NCBI RefSeq assembly: GCF_010820665.1
Contig: NZ_JAAIKC010000001.1
Coordinates: forward strand, 372,001 to 436,000
Origin: Paenibacillus sp. SYP-B3998
GTDB taxonomy: Bacteria; Bacillota; Bacilli; Paenibacillales; NBRC-103111
Direction: 5' to 3'
Length of the DNA: 64,000 nucleotides
Shown piece by piece: positions 17,546 to 25,728 of the stretch. How positions within the stretch are numbered: position 1 is the first letter of the stretch; every line of letters starts with the position of its first letter. The notes below the pieces were generated by a model. That model had not been told where the DNA came from. It searched no databases and saw nothing but the letters and a program-made list of their open reading frames with translations. A program made the position numbers and the translations under genes.

Positions 17546-19570
17546 ATGACCAAGGACATGAGCGGTTTAGAAAGGGATGAAGTAAGAAGGATGAAACTTA
17601 GTGACCCTATCATGCTGTGGAATCATGTTTTCATCAAAGTGATGGATGTGCGCCATACAATCATAGAGGCAGAGAAGGAATTACACGCCTATCGGTTGCC
17701 GACCAGTGCGTTTATCTATGTAGTACGCGGCAGTGCTGAGGTACGGTTGGATGGAACAGTAAACATTGTGAAACGGTTTCATATTCTGCATGGTGGCAAA
17801 GGGTTGAGCCTAGATATTGCGGCTAAAGAAATCTTTGAGTACTACATGATTTTGTATAAAGCAATTTTGCCATTACCTGGTCGTCAAGAGCTACTGAGGC
17901 TTATGGAATCCGATAATCCGTTTCAAAGGCAATATGGCTTTGCTCCGCTTTACCCGATTTCTTTATATGAAAAGGTTGAGTTGATTGTTAAAGAGTGGCA
18001 GCAATCAGACACACTAGGGCAATTGCATGTCAAAACGCTGTTTTATCAATTTGTATATGAGGTTTTGGGACAATTGCATCAACAAGGGATCTCTACCAGC
18101 AAGCCTGATCTGGTGGCACAAGCCATTCGTTATATACACGAACATTATAGGGAGCACGTTACGCTCGAATCATTGGTAGAAATGTTGGATTGTAACTCTA
18201 GGCAGTTTTTGAGATTGTTTAAAAGTCAGAAAAATACCAGCCCCATCGATTATTTAATTCATGTTCGCATGAACAAAGCCAAAGAATTATTGCTTAACAC
18301 GTCGCTTACATTGAAAGAAATTGCGGAGAGTGTCGGATATTCCGACAGCTATTATTTTAGTCGTATCTTTAAGAAATATGAGGGGGTCGCTCCAACAAGT
18401 TTCAAAGAGAATACCCATAAAATGGATGGAAGTCGATATAGTCCATCCTATTTGTCGAATTATCCTATTGTGGCAAGAAAGCCTCGACGTTATATTGTTA
18501 ATGAATATGATAATCATTTTCAATATAGAAGAGAAGGAGATTTACCAATGTATAGAAGCTCTAAAACCTCAATGGCGGTAACTTTGTTATTTTGCTTCAC
18601 TTTATTGTTAAGTGCTTGCACGACTGGCACGACAAATTCGAGCGTTTTGAATGGGAGTTCGGCGGTACCGAGCAGCAATGTCGCAACATCGGCTCCAACG
18701 GCAACTCAGTCATTGGAAGTTGAAGCACCCCGAGTAATTAAACATGCGATGGGCGTAGAAACCTTAACTGGTACTCCTAAACGCGTTGTTATATTAACTA
18801 ACGAAGGAACCGAGGCCCTTCTTGCAGTCGGTATAAAGCCAATCGGTGCTGTTCAATCTTGGATTGGAAATCCATGGTATGACCATATCAAACAAGAGAT
18901 GCAGGATGTCACCGTTGTTGGTGATGAATTACAGCCGAATATCGAAATGATCGCCAGTCTTAAACCGGATCTGATTATTGGCAATAAAGTCAGACAGGAG
19001 AAAATATATGAACAATTGAAGCAAATCGCCCCCACCGTATTCGCAAAAGATTTAGGCGGGGACTGGAAGGACAACTTCAAGCTGTATATGGAAGCAGTGA
19101 ATAAGAAAGAAGAAGGCGAGAAGGCTATGGCCATCTTCGACAAACGCGTTTCTGATGTAAAGGCTAAACTTGGCAGCAAAGCAGCTACGAAGGTTTCGAT
19201 CGCACGCTTCTCCGCTACACAGGTGCGAATTTATCAGAAGCAAACATTTTCTGGCGTACTCTTAAGTCAATTAGGATTTGATCGCCCTGCTTCACAGAAT
19301 AAGGACTCCTTTATCGAGGTAATGACTAAAGAAACAATTCCTAGTATGGATGGGGACGTTCTATTTTACTTCGTCACAGAAGCTGCTGGTAAGACCGATG
19401 CATCCAAAGCAGTAAAAGAATGGATGAATGATCCGTTATTCAAAAACTTGAATGTATCGAAAAACAACAAAGTTGTGCAAGTAGATGAAGCAATTTGGAA
19501 CACGGCGGGCGGCTATAAAGCAGCTAATTTACTTCTGGATGAACTCATTACCTATTTTGAAGTGAAGTAG
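17546..19570 (+). CDS. AraC-family regulator reading in frame into a siderophore-binding lipoprotein
   Basis: One open frame of 674 codons. Residues ~1-190 form a cupin-like sensor region; ~195-290 hold two AraC helix-turn-helix motifs (LESLVEMLDCNSRQFLRLFK; LKEIAESVGYSDSYYFSRIF). A ~40-residue basic linker follows, then a complete lipoprotein signal peptide and binding domain. The start chosen is ATG 17546 behind GGAGAG; TTG 17498 lies too close to the Fur box. Btr of B. subtilis is a known AraC-binding-protein fusion, but it has no internal signal peptide. Here the linker DNA contains its own promoter and Fur box, so two separate genes whose boundary has lost its stop codon is a good alternative. 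Confidence 0.7.
   Translation: MTKDMSGLERDEVRRMKLSDPIMLWNHVFIKVMDVRHTIIEAEKELHAYRLPTSAFIYVVRGSAEVRLDGTVNIVKRFHILHGGKGLSLDIAAKEIFEYYMILYKAILPLPGRQELLRLMESDNPFQRQYGFAPLYPISLYEKVELIVKEWQQSDTLGQLHVKTLFYQFVYEVLGQLHQQGISTSKPDLVAQAIRYIHEHYREHVTLESLVEMLDCNSRQFLRLFKSQKNTSPIDYLIHVRMNKAKELLLNTSLTLKEIAESVGYSDSYYFSRIFKKYEGVAPTSFKENTHKMDGSRYSPSYLSNYPIVARKPRRYIVNEYDNHFQYRREGDLPMYRSSKTSMAVTLLFCFTLLLSACTTGTTNSSVLNGSSAVPSSNVATSAPTATQSLEVEAPRVIKHAMGVETLTGTPKRVVILTNEGTEALLAVGIKPIGAVQSWIGNPWYDHIKQEMQDVTVVGDELQPNIEMIASLKPDLIIGNKVRQEKIYEQLKQIAPTVFAKDLGGDWKDNFKLYMEAVNKKEEGEKAMAIFDKRVSDVKAKLGSKAATKVSIARFSATQVRIYQKQTFSGVLLSQLGFDRPASQNKDSFIEVMTKETIPSMDGDVLFYFVTEAAGKTDASKAVKEWMNDPLFKNLNVSKNNKVVQVDEAIWNTAGGYKAANLLLDELITYFEVK
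18468..18521 (+). promoter_or_regulatory. Internal promoter with Fur box inside the regulator's linker
   Basis: TTGTGG (18468-18473), a 17-bp spacer and TATATT (18491-18496) form a sigma-A promoter. GAATATGATAATCATTTTC (18503-18521) matches the 19-bp Fur consensus at 16 positions and covers the predicted start point. AGAAGGAG and ATG 18548 follow. This allows separate, iron-controlled expression of the lipoprotein. Confidence 0.75.
18548..19570 (+). CDS. Iron-siderophore ABC transporter substrate-binding lipoprotein
   Basis: A 340-residue FecB/FhuD-type (class III) binding protein read from ATG 18548, in the same frame as the upstream regulator. The start has GAGAAGGAGA upstream. The signal peptide has a hydrophobic core VTLLFCFTLLL and lipobox LLSAC. 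The mature domain shows GTPKRVVILTNEGTEALLAVGIKPIGA, LKPDLIIGNK and the C-terminal AIWNTAGGYKAANLLLDEL. It would be lipid-anchored outside the membrane and deliver ferric siderophore to the two FecCD permeases encoded downstream. A hairpin terminator lies between it and the permeases. Confidence 0.88.
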   Translation: MYRSSKTSMAVTLLFCFTLLLSACTTGTTNSSVLNGSSAVPSSNVATSAPTATQSLEVEAPRVIKHAMGVETLTGTPKRVVILTNEGTEALLAVGIKPIGAVQSWIGNPWYDHIKQEMQDVTVVGDELQPNIEMIASLKPDLIIGNKVRQEKIYEQLKQIAPTVFAKDLGGDWKDNFKLYMEAVNKKEEGEKAMAIFDKRVSDVKAKLGSKAATKVSIARFSATQVRIYQKQTFSGVLLSQLGFDRPASQNKDSFIEVMTKETIPSMDGDVLFYFVTEAAGKTDASKAVKEWMNDPLFKNLNVSKNNKVVQVDEAIWNTAGGYKAANLLLDELITYFEVK

Positions 19571-19588
19571 ATTGGCTGAGTTAAACAG

Positions 19589-19627
19589 CAAGCTGATGTC
19601 AGTATTTTTTGGCATCAGCTTGTTTAT
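19589..19627 (+). terminator. Hairpin between binding protein and permease genes
   Basis: 10-bp arms CAAGCTGATG (19589-19598) and CATCAGCTTG (19613-19622) followed by TTTATT. With a weak T tract it may only partly stop transcription and set the ratio of binding protein to permease. Confidence 0.65.
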
Positions 19628-19729
19628 TATTTCAACCGCGGTGTCTGACTGCTTGTGGGCATATCCAACTGGGTGTAAGAGTCAGCCTCGTCGCAATGAC
19701 CAAGCATGCACGTGAAAGGGTGAACGAAA

Positions 19730-20740
19730 ATGGCATTATGGATGCAAAGCCGTTGGCGAAAGCTAGTTGGTCTGGGCGTAGGATCAATCTTGCTGCTTAT
19801 TAGTATTCTTGCCAGTATTTTATTCGGTCTTAATCAATTCGGAATAAGAGACTTATGGCTGGCTTATAGTCAATTTGATGGCTCCAATGAACACCTTATT
19901 ATTACGACTACACGTGTACCCCGAGCATTAATTGCTGCTGCGGTAGGAGCCAGTTTGGCTATTGCTGGGGCTATCATGCAGGTATTAACGAAGAATCCGT
20001 TAGCTTCCCCATCCATATTTGGGATTAATGCAGGTGCAGCCTTATTTATTGTGATCGGATTGGTTGCTTTTGGCTCGTCTCTAACGATGAGCAGCATGAT
20101 CTGGATTGCGTTTATAGGTGCAACCTTGACTTCCGTATTGGTATATACTTTGGGCGTACAGGGAGGAAGCGGGTTTGAACCTATTAAACTCATACTAGCC
20201 GGGGCGTCTGTTGCTGCATTCGCATCATCTGTCACATCTGGATTGATCCTGATTAACAAACAGTCCCTAGAAACTGCTTTGTTCTGGATGATCGGCTCCG
20301 TTTCGGGAAGGCAATTGGATCATCTGCTGATCGTGTTTCCATATATGGTCATAGGATGGTTCATATCCATGCTGCTATCAGGATCGTTGAATGTAATGGC
20401 GCTGGGAGATGATAGCGCGAAGAGTCTTGGTCAACGGATGATGCTCACACGTGTAGTGTCGGGTATTGCTGTCGTTTTGTTGGCCGGAAGTTCTGTTGCG
20501 ACTGTTGGCCCTATTGCTTTCATAGGGCTTATCGTCCCTCATCTATGTAGGTACATAGTAGGGAATGATCATCGTTGGTTGCTGCCTTATTGTGCTCTAA
20601 CAGGTGCATTGTTGCTTGTGACAGCAGATATTGCTTCGCGGTTTATCCTCATGCCTAAGGAAGTTCCTGTAGGTGTAGCTACAGCACTTATTGGCGTTCC
20701 GTTCCTAATTCATGTGGCGAGAAGGAGGAAACATGCTTAA
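19730..20740 (+). CDS. Iron-siderophore ABC transporter permease 1 (FecCD family)
   Basis: A 336-residue permease with about nine hydrophobic segments and family motifs TTRVPRALIAAAVGASLAIAG, QVLTKNPLASPSIFGINAGA, and near the end GPIAFIGLIVPHLCRYIVGNDHRWLLP. These are FecCD/FhuB-type subunits that form the membrane channel with the partner encoded next. The ATG at 19730 has AAAGGGTG upstream. The stop overlaps the next start. No ATPase gene follows, so a FhuC/YusV-like ATPase encoded elsewhere is presumably shared. Confidence 0.92.
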   Translation: MALWMQSRWRKLVGLGVGSILLLISILASILFGLNQFGIRDLWLAYSQFDGSNEHLIITTTRVPRALIAAAVGASLAIAGAIMQVLTKNPLASPSIFGINAGAALFIVIGLVAFGSSLTMSSMIWIAFIGATLTSVLVYTLGVQGGSGFEPIKLILAGASVAAFASSVTSGLILINKQSLETALFWMIGSVSGRQLDHLLIVFPYMVIGWFISMLLSGSLNVMALGDDSAKSLGQRMMLTRVVSGIAVVLLAGSSVATVGPIAFIGLIVPHLCRYIVGNDHRWLLPYCALTGALLLVTADIASRFILMPKEVPVGVATALIGVPFLIHVARRRKHA

Positions 20741-21731
20741 ACATCGAAGACGGAAATACATGGCAATCCTTTTCACACTGAGTCTTCTTGTAGCTGTCTT
20801 GTCTCTAATTTGTTTATCAATAGGCGGAGTGCGTATTCCAATCAAGGAAGTTTTCCTCTCGCTCATCGGTCGGAACGAAGGCAGCAGTGACTTAATCGTC
20901 ATGCAGTTCCGTTTACCTCGAATCGCAGCAGCGCTATTGATCGGAGCGGCGTTGTCCGTTTCTGGGGCCTTACTCCAAGGAGTTGTTCGCAATCCGCTTG
21001 CCTCTCCGGATTTACTTGGAATAACAGGAGGAGCCTCGGTTGCAGTAGTCGCTTTTATGACCTTCTTCGCAGGCTACAGTGTTCACTGGGTTCCATTCAT
21101 AGCCATCGCGGGTGCCTACATTGCTGTTGCTCTCAATTATGTGCTTGCATGGAAAAAAGGAGTGTCCCCGTTCAGGCTTGTGCTTATTGGCATTGGTATT
21201 TCCTCGGCGATGGGCGCACTTACGATGTTCTTGCTCATAAGCGGTCCTGCTTACCTGGCTGCACAAGTATTGAATTGGATGACGGGAAGCATCTACGGCA
21301 CCAATTGGAGATATATCGAAGCCCTATGGCCTTGGATCGCTGTTTTTATTCCTCTGTCCCTGCTATATGCGAAAGAATTAAATATTCAATCGTTGGGTGA
21401 AGAAGCGGCTGTCGGGCTTGGAAGTCGCCTGCAACTTAGTCGCATCCTATTATTATTCTATAGCGTCGCACTCGCTGGAGCTGCGGTCGGGGTAGCCGGA
21501 ACGATTTCGTTTATCGGATTATTAGCTCCACATATCGCAAGAAGGCTTGCAGGCAACTCTTATTTAATCTTGATACCAGTTTCTGCGTTACTTGGTGCAA
21601 TTATTTTACTATTGGCAGACTTGGCAGGAAGAATGCTTTTCCAGCCACTGGATATTCCAGCAGGCGTCTTCACCGCAGGTATAGGCGCTCCCTTTTTTAT
21701 GTATTTGCTATTTAAACGTAAAGCTGTTTAA
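20733..21731 (+). CDS. Iron-siderophore ABC transporter permease 2 (FecCD family)
   Basis: A 332-residue second FecCD permease with the same motif set (FRLPRIAAALLIGAALSVSG, VVRNPLASPDLLGITGGA, GTISFIGLLAPHIARRLAG). The chosen ATG 20733 has GAAGGAGG four bases upstream and overlaps the last codons of permease 1, indicating translational coupling; the in-frame ATG at 20712 is rejected. The hydrophobic start (AILFTLSLLVAVLSLICL) is the first membrane helix. Confidence 0.92.
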   Translation: MLKHRRRKYMAILFTLSLLVAVLSLICLSIGGVRIPIKEVFLSLIGRNEGSSDLIVMQFRLPRIAAALLIGAALSVSGALLQGVVRNPLASPDLLGITGGASVAVVAFMTFFAGYSVHWVPFIAIAGAYIAVALNYVLAWKKGVSPFRLVLIGIGISSAMGALTMFLLISGPAYLAAQVLNWMTGSIYGTNWRYIEALWPWIAVFIPLSLLYAKELNIQSLGEEAAVGLGSRLQLSRILLLFYSVALAGAAVGVAGTISFIGLLAPHIARRLAGNSYLILIPVSALLGAIILLLADLAGRMLFQPLDIPAGVFTAGIGAPFFMYLLFKRKAV

Positions 21732-21856
21732 ATCAGCTGTATCCGATAGAAGTTCGTAAGCCAGCAGTCGGGTCTTGAGACGACCTTTTTGTTGGCTTAT
21801 TCGAATTTAAAATCAGTCTTGGCAGCTTAATTCATTTTGTGTGCAGACCTGTTGTA

Positions 21857-23047
21857 TTACAAATTGGCATTGGATTTGCTTACAGCTGTTGATGCCAGAC
21901 TCTGCTTGGCGAACAAGATTGCCAGACCCATGATCAATGCTGTGCAACCAAATAGCAGGAAGATCCCTCCCCCTTGATAGAGCAAACTTCCCAACAACGG
22001 TGCTGCAGCCATCCCTAAGTAACGTACAAAGTTATACACTCCGAGGGCTGTCGCCCGTTCATTTACGAATTCCTCTGTAAGAAGTGTAGGAGGGACCGAC
22101 ATGGTAAGACCTGCTGTGAAGCCTGCTAGAGCAAGCGATACAAGCAGCCACACTAAGGCAATCTTGGCTACGAGCATGAATATAACAAGACTAAGTAACG
22201 CGAGCGTACAAGTGAAAAACAAACTTTTGACTGATCCCATGTTCCCTTGCAATTTTCCGCTGATTTTACTTCCAATGAAGCTAAAAGACATCAACATCAG
22301 AAAAGTGGAGCCGATTTGTTTTAAATCAAGCTGATAGGTATGAGTCAAGATATCGGGTAGAAAAACAATGAAGTTATAGAACATATCGTACAAAATAAAT
22401 CCTAGTAACAGAACGGCAGCTCCGGTTTTATTTCTGAAAATCCGAGCAAACGATTGAACACCGAAGCTTTTTCGTTGTGTTACGACCGGCTTGGTCTCTG
22501 GAAGAACAAGAGATGCGACGATTAACATAATCACGGCCATCACAGATAAGAAGAGAAAAGCACCCTGATACCCTGCGAAGCTACCTATAATGCCTCCGAT
22601 CAGTGGACCCAATGCGGGTGCGATACCTAAGATCATCTGATAAGTCGCCATTCCTTTCGCTCGTTCCTTGCCTTCAAATATATCTCCAATCATCGTTGCA
22701 GCAACTAGCGGTACGGCTGCCGCTCCTATTCCCTGCAGGAGACGGAAAAACAAGAGTGCATCTATCGAGCTGGATAAAGAGCAGCCGATGGAAGCTAAAG
22801 CATATACAATCATGCTGGGAAGTAATACGGCTCTACGCCCTTTATTGTCAATCATCGGGCCAAAGACAATTTGCATCACGGCGAGTGCAATTGTAAAGAT
22901 CGAGACGGTCATATTCACGAGATAAAAAGAAGTATGCAGGTGATCTTGCAAATTGGGAAGAAGAGGTACGTACAAATTCTGGGCTAACGATACGATAGCC
23001 GCGCAGAAGCCAAGCACATACAAGATGAGTTTAGAATTCATAAACAT
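21857..23047 (-). CDS. MFS drug-efflux transporter (12-TM, Bcr/CflA-Tet-like)
   Basis: A 396-residue major facilitator with 12 hydrophobic segments. It has the motif-A loop (GPMIDNKGRRAVLLPSMIVY) between helices 2 and 3 and a helix 5 antiporter-type motif C region (QMILGIAPALGPLIGGIIGS). The start at 23047 has AAGGA six bases upstream. It is divergent from a TetR gene, and two palindromes occupy the shared 137-bp control region, so export of a compound sensed by that TetR protein is likely. Confidence 0.87.
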   Translation of the reverse strand: MFMNSKLILYVLGFCAAIVSLAQNLYVPLLPNLQDHLHTSFYLVNMTVSIFTIALAVMQIVFGPMIDNKGRRAVLLPSMIVYALASIGCSLSSSIDALLFFRLLQGIGAAAVPLVAATMIGDIFEGKERAKGMATYQMILGIAPALGPLIGGIIGSFAGYQGAFLFLSVMAVIMLIVASLVLPETKPVVTQRKSFGVQSFARIFRNKTGAAVLLLGFILYDMFYNFIVFLPDILTHTYQLDLKQIGSTFLMLMSFSFIGSKISGKLQGNMGSVKSLFFTCTLALLSLVIFMLVAKIALVWLLVSLALAGFTAGLTMSVPPTLLTEEFVNERATALGVYNFVRYLGMAAAPLLGSLLYQGGGIFLLFGCTALIMGLAILFAKQSLASTAVSKSNANL

Positions 23048-23073
23048 CACACATCCTTTTCAAGTAGTTAACT

Positions 23074-23100
23074 TTAACTGACTGACTGTCAGTCAGTTAA
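23074..23100. promoter_or_regulatory. Perfect 13-bp-arm palindrome, TetR operator 1
   Basis: Arms TTAACTGACTGAC and GTCAGTCAGTTAA flank one central base. It lies 26 bp before the MFS start codon, in its promoter region. Confidence 0.8.
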
Positions 23101-23117
23101 TAAAATCATTTTAGTAC

Positions 23118-23138
23118 ATTGACTGACTATCAGTCAAT
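23118..23138. promoter_or_regulatory. Palindrome, TetR operator 2
   Basis: Arms ATTGACTGA and TCAGTCAAT flank a 3-base centre. It shares the TGACTGA core with operator 1 and lies 47 bp before the tetR start, suggesting that one regulator controls both directions. Confidence 0.75.
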
Positions 23139-23184
23139 AATTATATTTAACTGTAGAAACATAAACGGTGAAGGGGACATAGAT

Positions 23185-23826
23185 ATGCCACGAATTGCGA
23201 AAGATCCTCTAGAGCGGCGCAACGAAATCTTGGATGCGGCTATGGAGTTATTCAATACCAAAGGCTATGAACATACGTCCGTCAGCGATATTGTCAAGAA
23301 GGTCGGCGTCTCTCAAGGGACATTTTATTATTATTTCAAATCCAAAGAAGAGATCGCCAATACCGCTCATGAGCGGTCCCTGTCTGCACGGTTGTTTTTT
23401 GTGAAAAATGTAATTGAAGACACGAGTCTCTCCGCCTTGGAAAAACTGCGAAAAGTACTGCTGCAGGGGTTTCCTACTCCAGAGTCAGACAAAGTGATTT
23501 TGGAATACTTACATGATGAAAGCAATAGCGTCCTTCATCAAAAATGGTTAGTAGCTAAAATTACCGCCTTTACACCTTATCTGACGGAAATTGTACAACA
23601 AGGAATCAAGGAAGGTGTATTTCGCCTCGACCTCGACACTTCCGGAGAGGTCACCGAATTTCTATTAGTAGGCATATCATTTTTATTCGATCGTGGATTA
23701 TTCAACTGGTCCGATGAGGAATTAACCAGGAAGTATCAGGCTCTAGAGAAAATTGTTGATGCTCTGTTGGGAGGGGATAATCTGATCTCGACGGATGCAT
23801 TTTTGGAGATTAAGAATCGTCAATAG
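23185..23826 (+). CDS. TetR/AcrR family regulator, divergent from the MFS gene
   Basis: A 213-residue regulator. The N-terminal helix-turn-helix reads RNEILDAAMELFNTKGYEHTSVSDIVKKVGVSQGTFYYYFKSKEEI. The C-terminal domain contains several aromatic and acidic helices (TEFLLVGISFLFDRGLFNW). ATG 23185 has GAAGGGG eight bases upstream; the TTG at 23119 lies inside operator 2 and is rejected. It likely represses itself and the MFS exporter. Confidence 0.9.
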   Translation: MPRIAKDPLERRNEILDAAMELFNTKGYEHTSVSDIVKKVGVSQGTFYYYFKSKEEIANTAHERSLSARLFFVKNVIEDTSLSALEKLRKVLLQGFPTPESDKVILEYLHDESNSVLHQKWLVAKITAFTPYLTEIVQQGIKEGVFRLDLDTSGEVTEFLLVGISFLFDRGLFNWSDEELTRKYQALEKIVDALLGGDNLISTDAFLEIKNRQ

Positions 23827-23837
23827 AAGGTTTTTAA

Positions 23838-24626
23838 ATGATTATGGTAGGGATGTGGAGAAAATTGGGATACCTACAAATAACAAAAAACAATATTGAA
23901 AATGAACATATATGTTGTGCTCTAGGTGCAAAGCAATATGAGAAAGCAGTGCACGAGAAGAAGAAATGGTTGACAGAGCGAATGGATGAAGGATTAGTTT
24001 TTTATCGTTTAAACGAACGTGCAAAAGTATTTATTGAATATTTACCAGCTGTGATGGCATGGGTTCCTATTCAAGCACCGAATTATATGTATATCAATTG
24101 TTTATGGGTTTCTGGAAGATATAAAAATAGTGGATATGCAAAACAATTATTAGAATACTGCAAAAAAGATGCAATTAGTCGTGGAATGGATGGGATTGTA
24201 CATATCGTAGGCAAGAAAAAGTACCCTTATTTAAGTGATAAACGTTTTTTTGAACATGTAGGTTTTGAGTTAGTAGACCAAGCAGAACCCTATTTCGAAT
24301 TAGTTGTTTTAAGTTGGAATCAACGAGCTGTTGTACCATCATTTAAAAAACAGGCGAGGACATCTTCGATGGAAGAAGGTATATCCATTTATTATACAGC
24401 TCAGTGTCCCTTTGCTGTTGGAATTTTGGAAGAGCTAAGAAAAGTAGCGGAAAATAAAGGTGTTCCCTTTAATGCTCGTAGGTTAACAACGAGAGATGAA
24501 GCACAAAACTCACCCGCAATATGGACAACTTTTGGTCTGTTTTTTAATGGGGCATTCATTACACACGAAATGATGAGTTCAAACCAATTTGATAAATTAC
24601 TAACAAAACTCATAGCAGAAGTCTAA
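23838..24626 (+). CDS. YoaP-like GNAT acetyltransferase with C-terminal YoaP domain
   Basis: A 262-residue two-domain protein. The N-terminal GNAT domain starts near YLQITKNNIENEHICCALG and has an acetyl-CoA region around SGRYKNSGYAKQLLEYCKKDA. The C-terminal ~85 residues (from ISIYYTAQCPFAVG) are the thioredoxin-like YoaP domain. B. subtilis YoaP has this layout; the substrate is unknown. The ATG at 23838 has AGAAGG seven bases before it. It is AT-richer than its neighbours and uses more A/T-ending codons, which hints at separate origin. Confidence 0.75.
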   Translation: MIMVGMWRKLGYLQITKNNIENEHICCALGAKQYEKAVHEKKKWLTERMDEGLVFYRLNERAKVFIEYLPAVMAWVPIQAPNYMYINCLWVSGRYKNSGYAKQLLEYCKKDAISRGMDGIVHIVGKKKYPYLSDKRFFEHVGFELVDQAEPYFELVVLSWNQRAVVPSFKKQARTSSMEEGISIYYTAQCPFAVGILEELRKVAENKGVPFNARRLTTRDEAQNSPAIWTTFGLFFNGAFITHEMMSSNQFDKLLTKLIAEV

Positions 24627-24654
24627 GGGGCTTCTAATTTATTCAGCTAACTGA

Positions 24655-24798
24655 ACATATCGTGCGTTTTTTCCACCGCCTGTAGGCGATAGAGTTGTGG
24701 TGGAACAGCTAAACGGTACCTATCCAAATCTACCATTCGGGACGTATCAATTAACTTGGACAGGAAATCTGGGTGGAAGATTCAGCATTCACCTCTAA
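24655..24798 (+). pseudogene. Start-less coding remnant
   Basis: An open stretch of 47 codons with protein-like composition, bounded by TGA 24652 and TAA 24796 and lacking an upstream start codon or ribosome site. It reads PPPVGDRVVVEQLNGTYPNL, then a Tyr/Thr/Trp-rich end finishing in RFSIHL. It resembles the C-terminal end of a secreted or beta-rich protein, but I cannot name the family. It sits between the YoaP-like gene and a duplicated terminator hairpin, so it may be what is left of a gene replaced by that insertion. Confidence 0.4.
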
Positions 24799-24832
24799 AC
24801 CTGAATTATCTATCATTTAACGCTGTATAACT

Positions 24833-24882
24833 AAGCATCTCGTTATTGCTGTAATAGCAATAACGAGATGCTTTTGTCATTT
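24833..24882 (+). terminator. Terminator hairpin, copy 2 of a dispersed pair
   Basis: Perfect 18-bp stem with arms 24833-24850 and 24856-24873 and loop GTAAT, followed by TTTGTCATTTT. It matches the hairpin at 17342-17388 with paired changes (C-G replaced by T-A). Confidence 0.85.
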
Positions 24883-24917
24883 TAGTTTAGGTTAGTCCAT
24901 CTCCATGCTGCTATCCA

Positions 24918-25670
24918 TCAAACAATGGTTTCAACTAAGATTTTGTCAATTTCCCCTTGGACGTCTCCTTGGAACAAACCTCCATGGTAGCAAATAACCG
25001 TCTCAATCTCATAAGCTTTCAGCCGTTCCAAGGACTGAACGGCCTGCTTCATGTCGGGCGTGTCTGCGGGCTTCGGCGCTTTCAGTCTGCCCTCCGCGGC
25101 TATCATCGCATCCCCGGCGATCAATGTTTTACTTTTTGGTAAATAGAAGCTTATATGGCCTAGCGTATGGCCTGGTGTCTCGATTACATAGATGCCGCCG
25201 CACAGAGGAATGATATCTCCACCAGCCACTAGCTTGTTAACTGGGGCTTTCGGGGGATTCATGCAAAGCGCCTCTGTTTTCTCGCGAGCCTCTGGAGGAA
25301 GCGACTGCAGGCGCTGCTGCAAGCTTGGTTGGCTCAAATCCATTTTCATTAAAGGTTTCAGACCCTCAATGTAGGGGCGCTCCAATTCATGCGCGTAAAC
25401 CATGATTTTGGCCGCGTTCTGTTCAATGATCGCTGGTAAGCTTCCAATATGGTCGATGTCGTGATGCGTGAGAAGGATAGACTTTAATTTGCTAAGCGGC
25501 ACTCCAGCATCTTCGATTGCCTTCATAATCTGGCGCTCCATTCCTGGCATTCCCGTATCCACAAGCACGGCGTCCTCCCCGTCCCAGATCAGTAGGGGGT
25601 AAAGTGACAACATATGTCCGAATGCCTGTACTTCCATTTTAAGCAACTTCACTTCGACTGTCATATTCAT
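24918..25670 (-). CDS. MBL-fold metallo-hydrolase
   Basis: A 250-residue metallo-beta-lactamase-fold hydrolase. The zinc motif is LLTHHDIDHIGSLPAI (H-x-H-x-D-H class); further metal ligands are in ETPGHTLGHISFYLP and LIAGDAMIA, and a last His in VICYHGGLF. Residue order fits glyoxalase II/quorum-lactonase-like hydrolases, but the substrate is unknown. The ATG at 25670 has AAGGAGGAG five bases before it. It lies 58 bp downstream of a marR gene on the same strand, with a palindrome between them identical to one in the marR promoter. Confidence 0.88.
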   Translation of the reverse strand: MNMTVEVKLLKMEVQAFGHMLSLYPLLIWDGEDAVLVDTGMPGMERQIMKAIEDAGVPLSKLKSILLTHHDIDHIGSLPAIIEQNAAKIMVYAHELERPYIEGLKPLMKMDLSQPSLQQRLQSLPPEAREKTEALCMNPPKAPVNKLVAGGDIIPLCGGIYVIETPGHTLGHISFYLPKSKTLIAGDAMIAAEGRLKAPKPADTPDMKQAVQSLERLKAYEIETVICYHGGLFQGDVQGEIDKILVETIV

Positions 25671-25692
25671 TGCTACTCCTCCTTGTAATTAA

Positions 25693-25704
25693 TTAGCATG
25701 CTAA
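25693..25704. promoter_or_regulatory. MarR-type palindrome upstream of the MBL gene
   Basis: TTAGCATGCTAA, a perfect 12-bp palindrome 22 bp before the MBL start codon. The same sequence occurs at 26168-26179 before marR. Confidence 0.75.
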
Positions 25705-25728
25705 GTTTATGATCAACAGAACTTCCTG

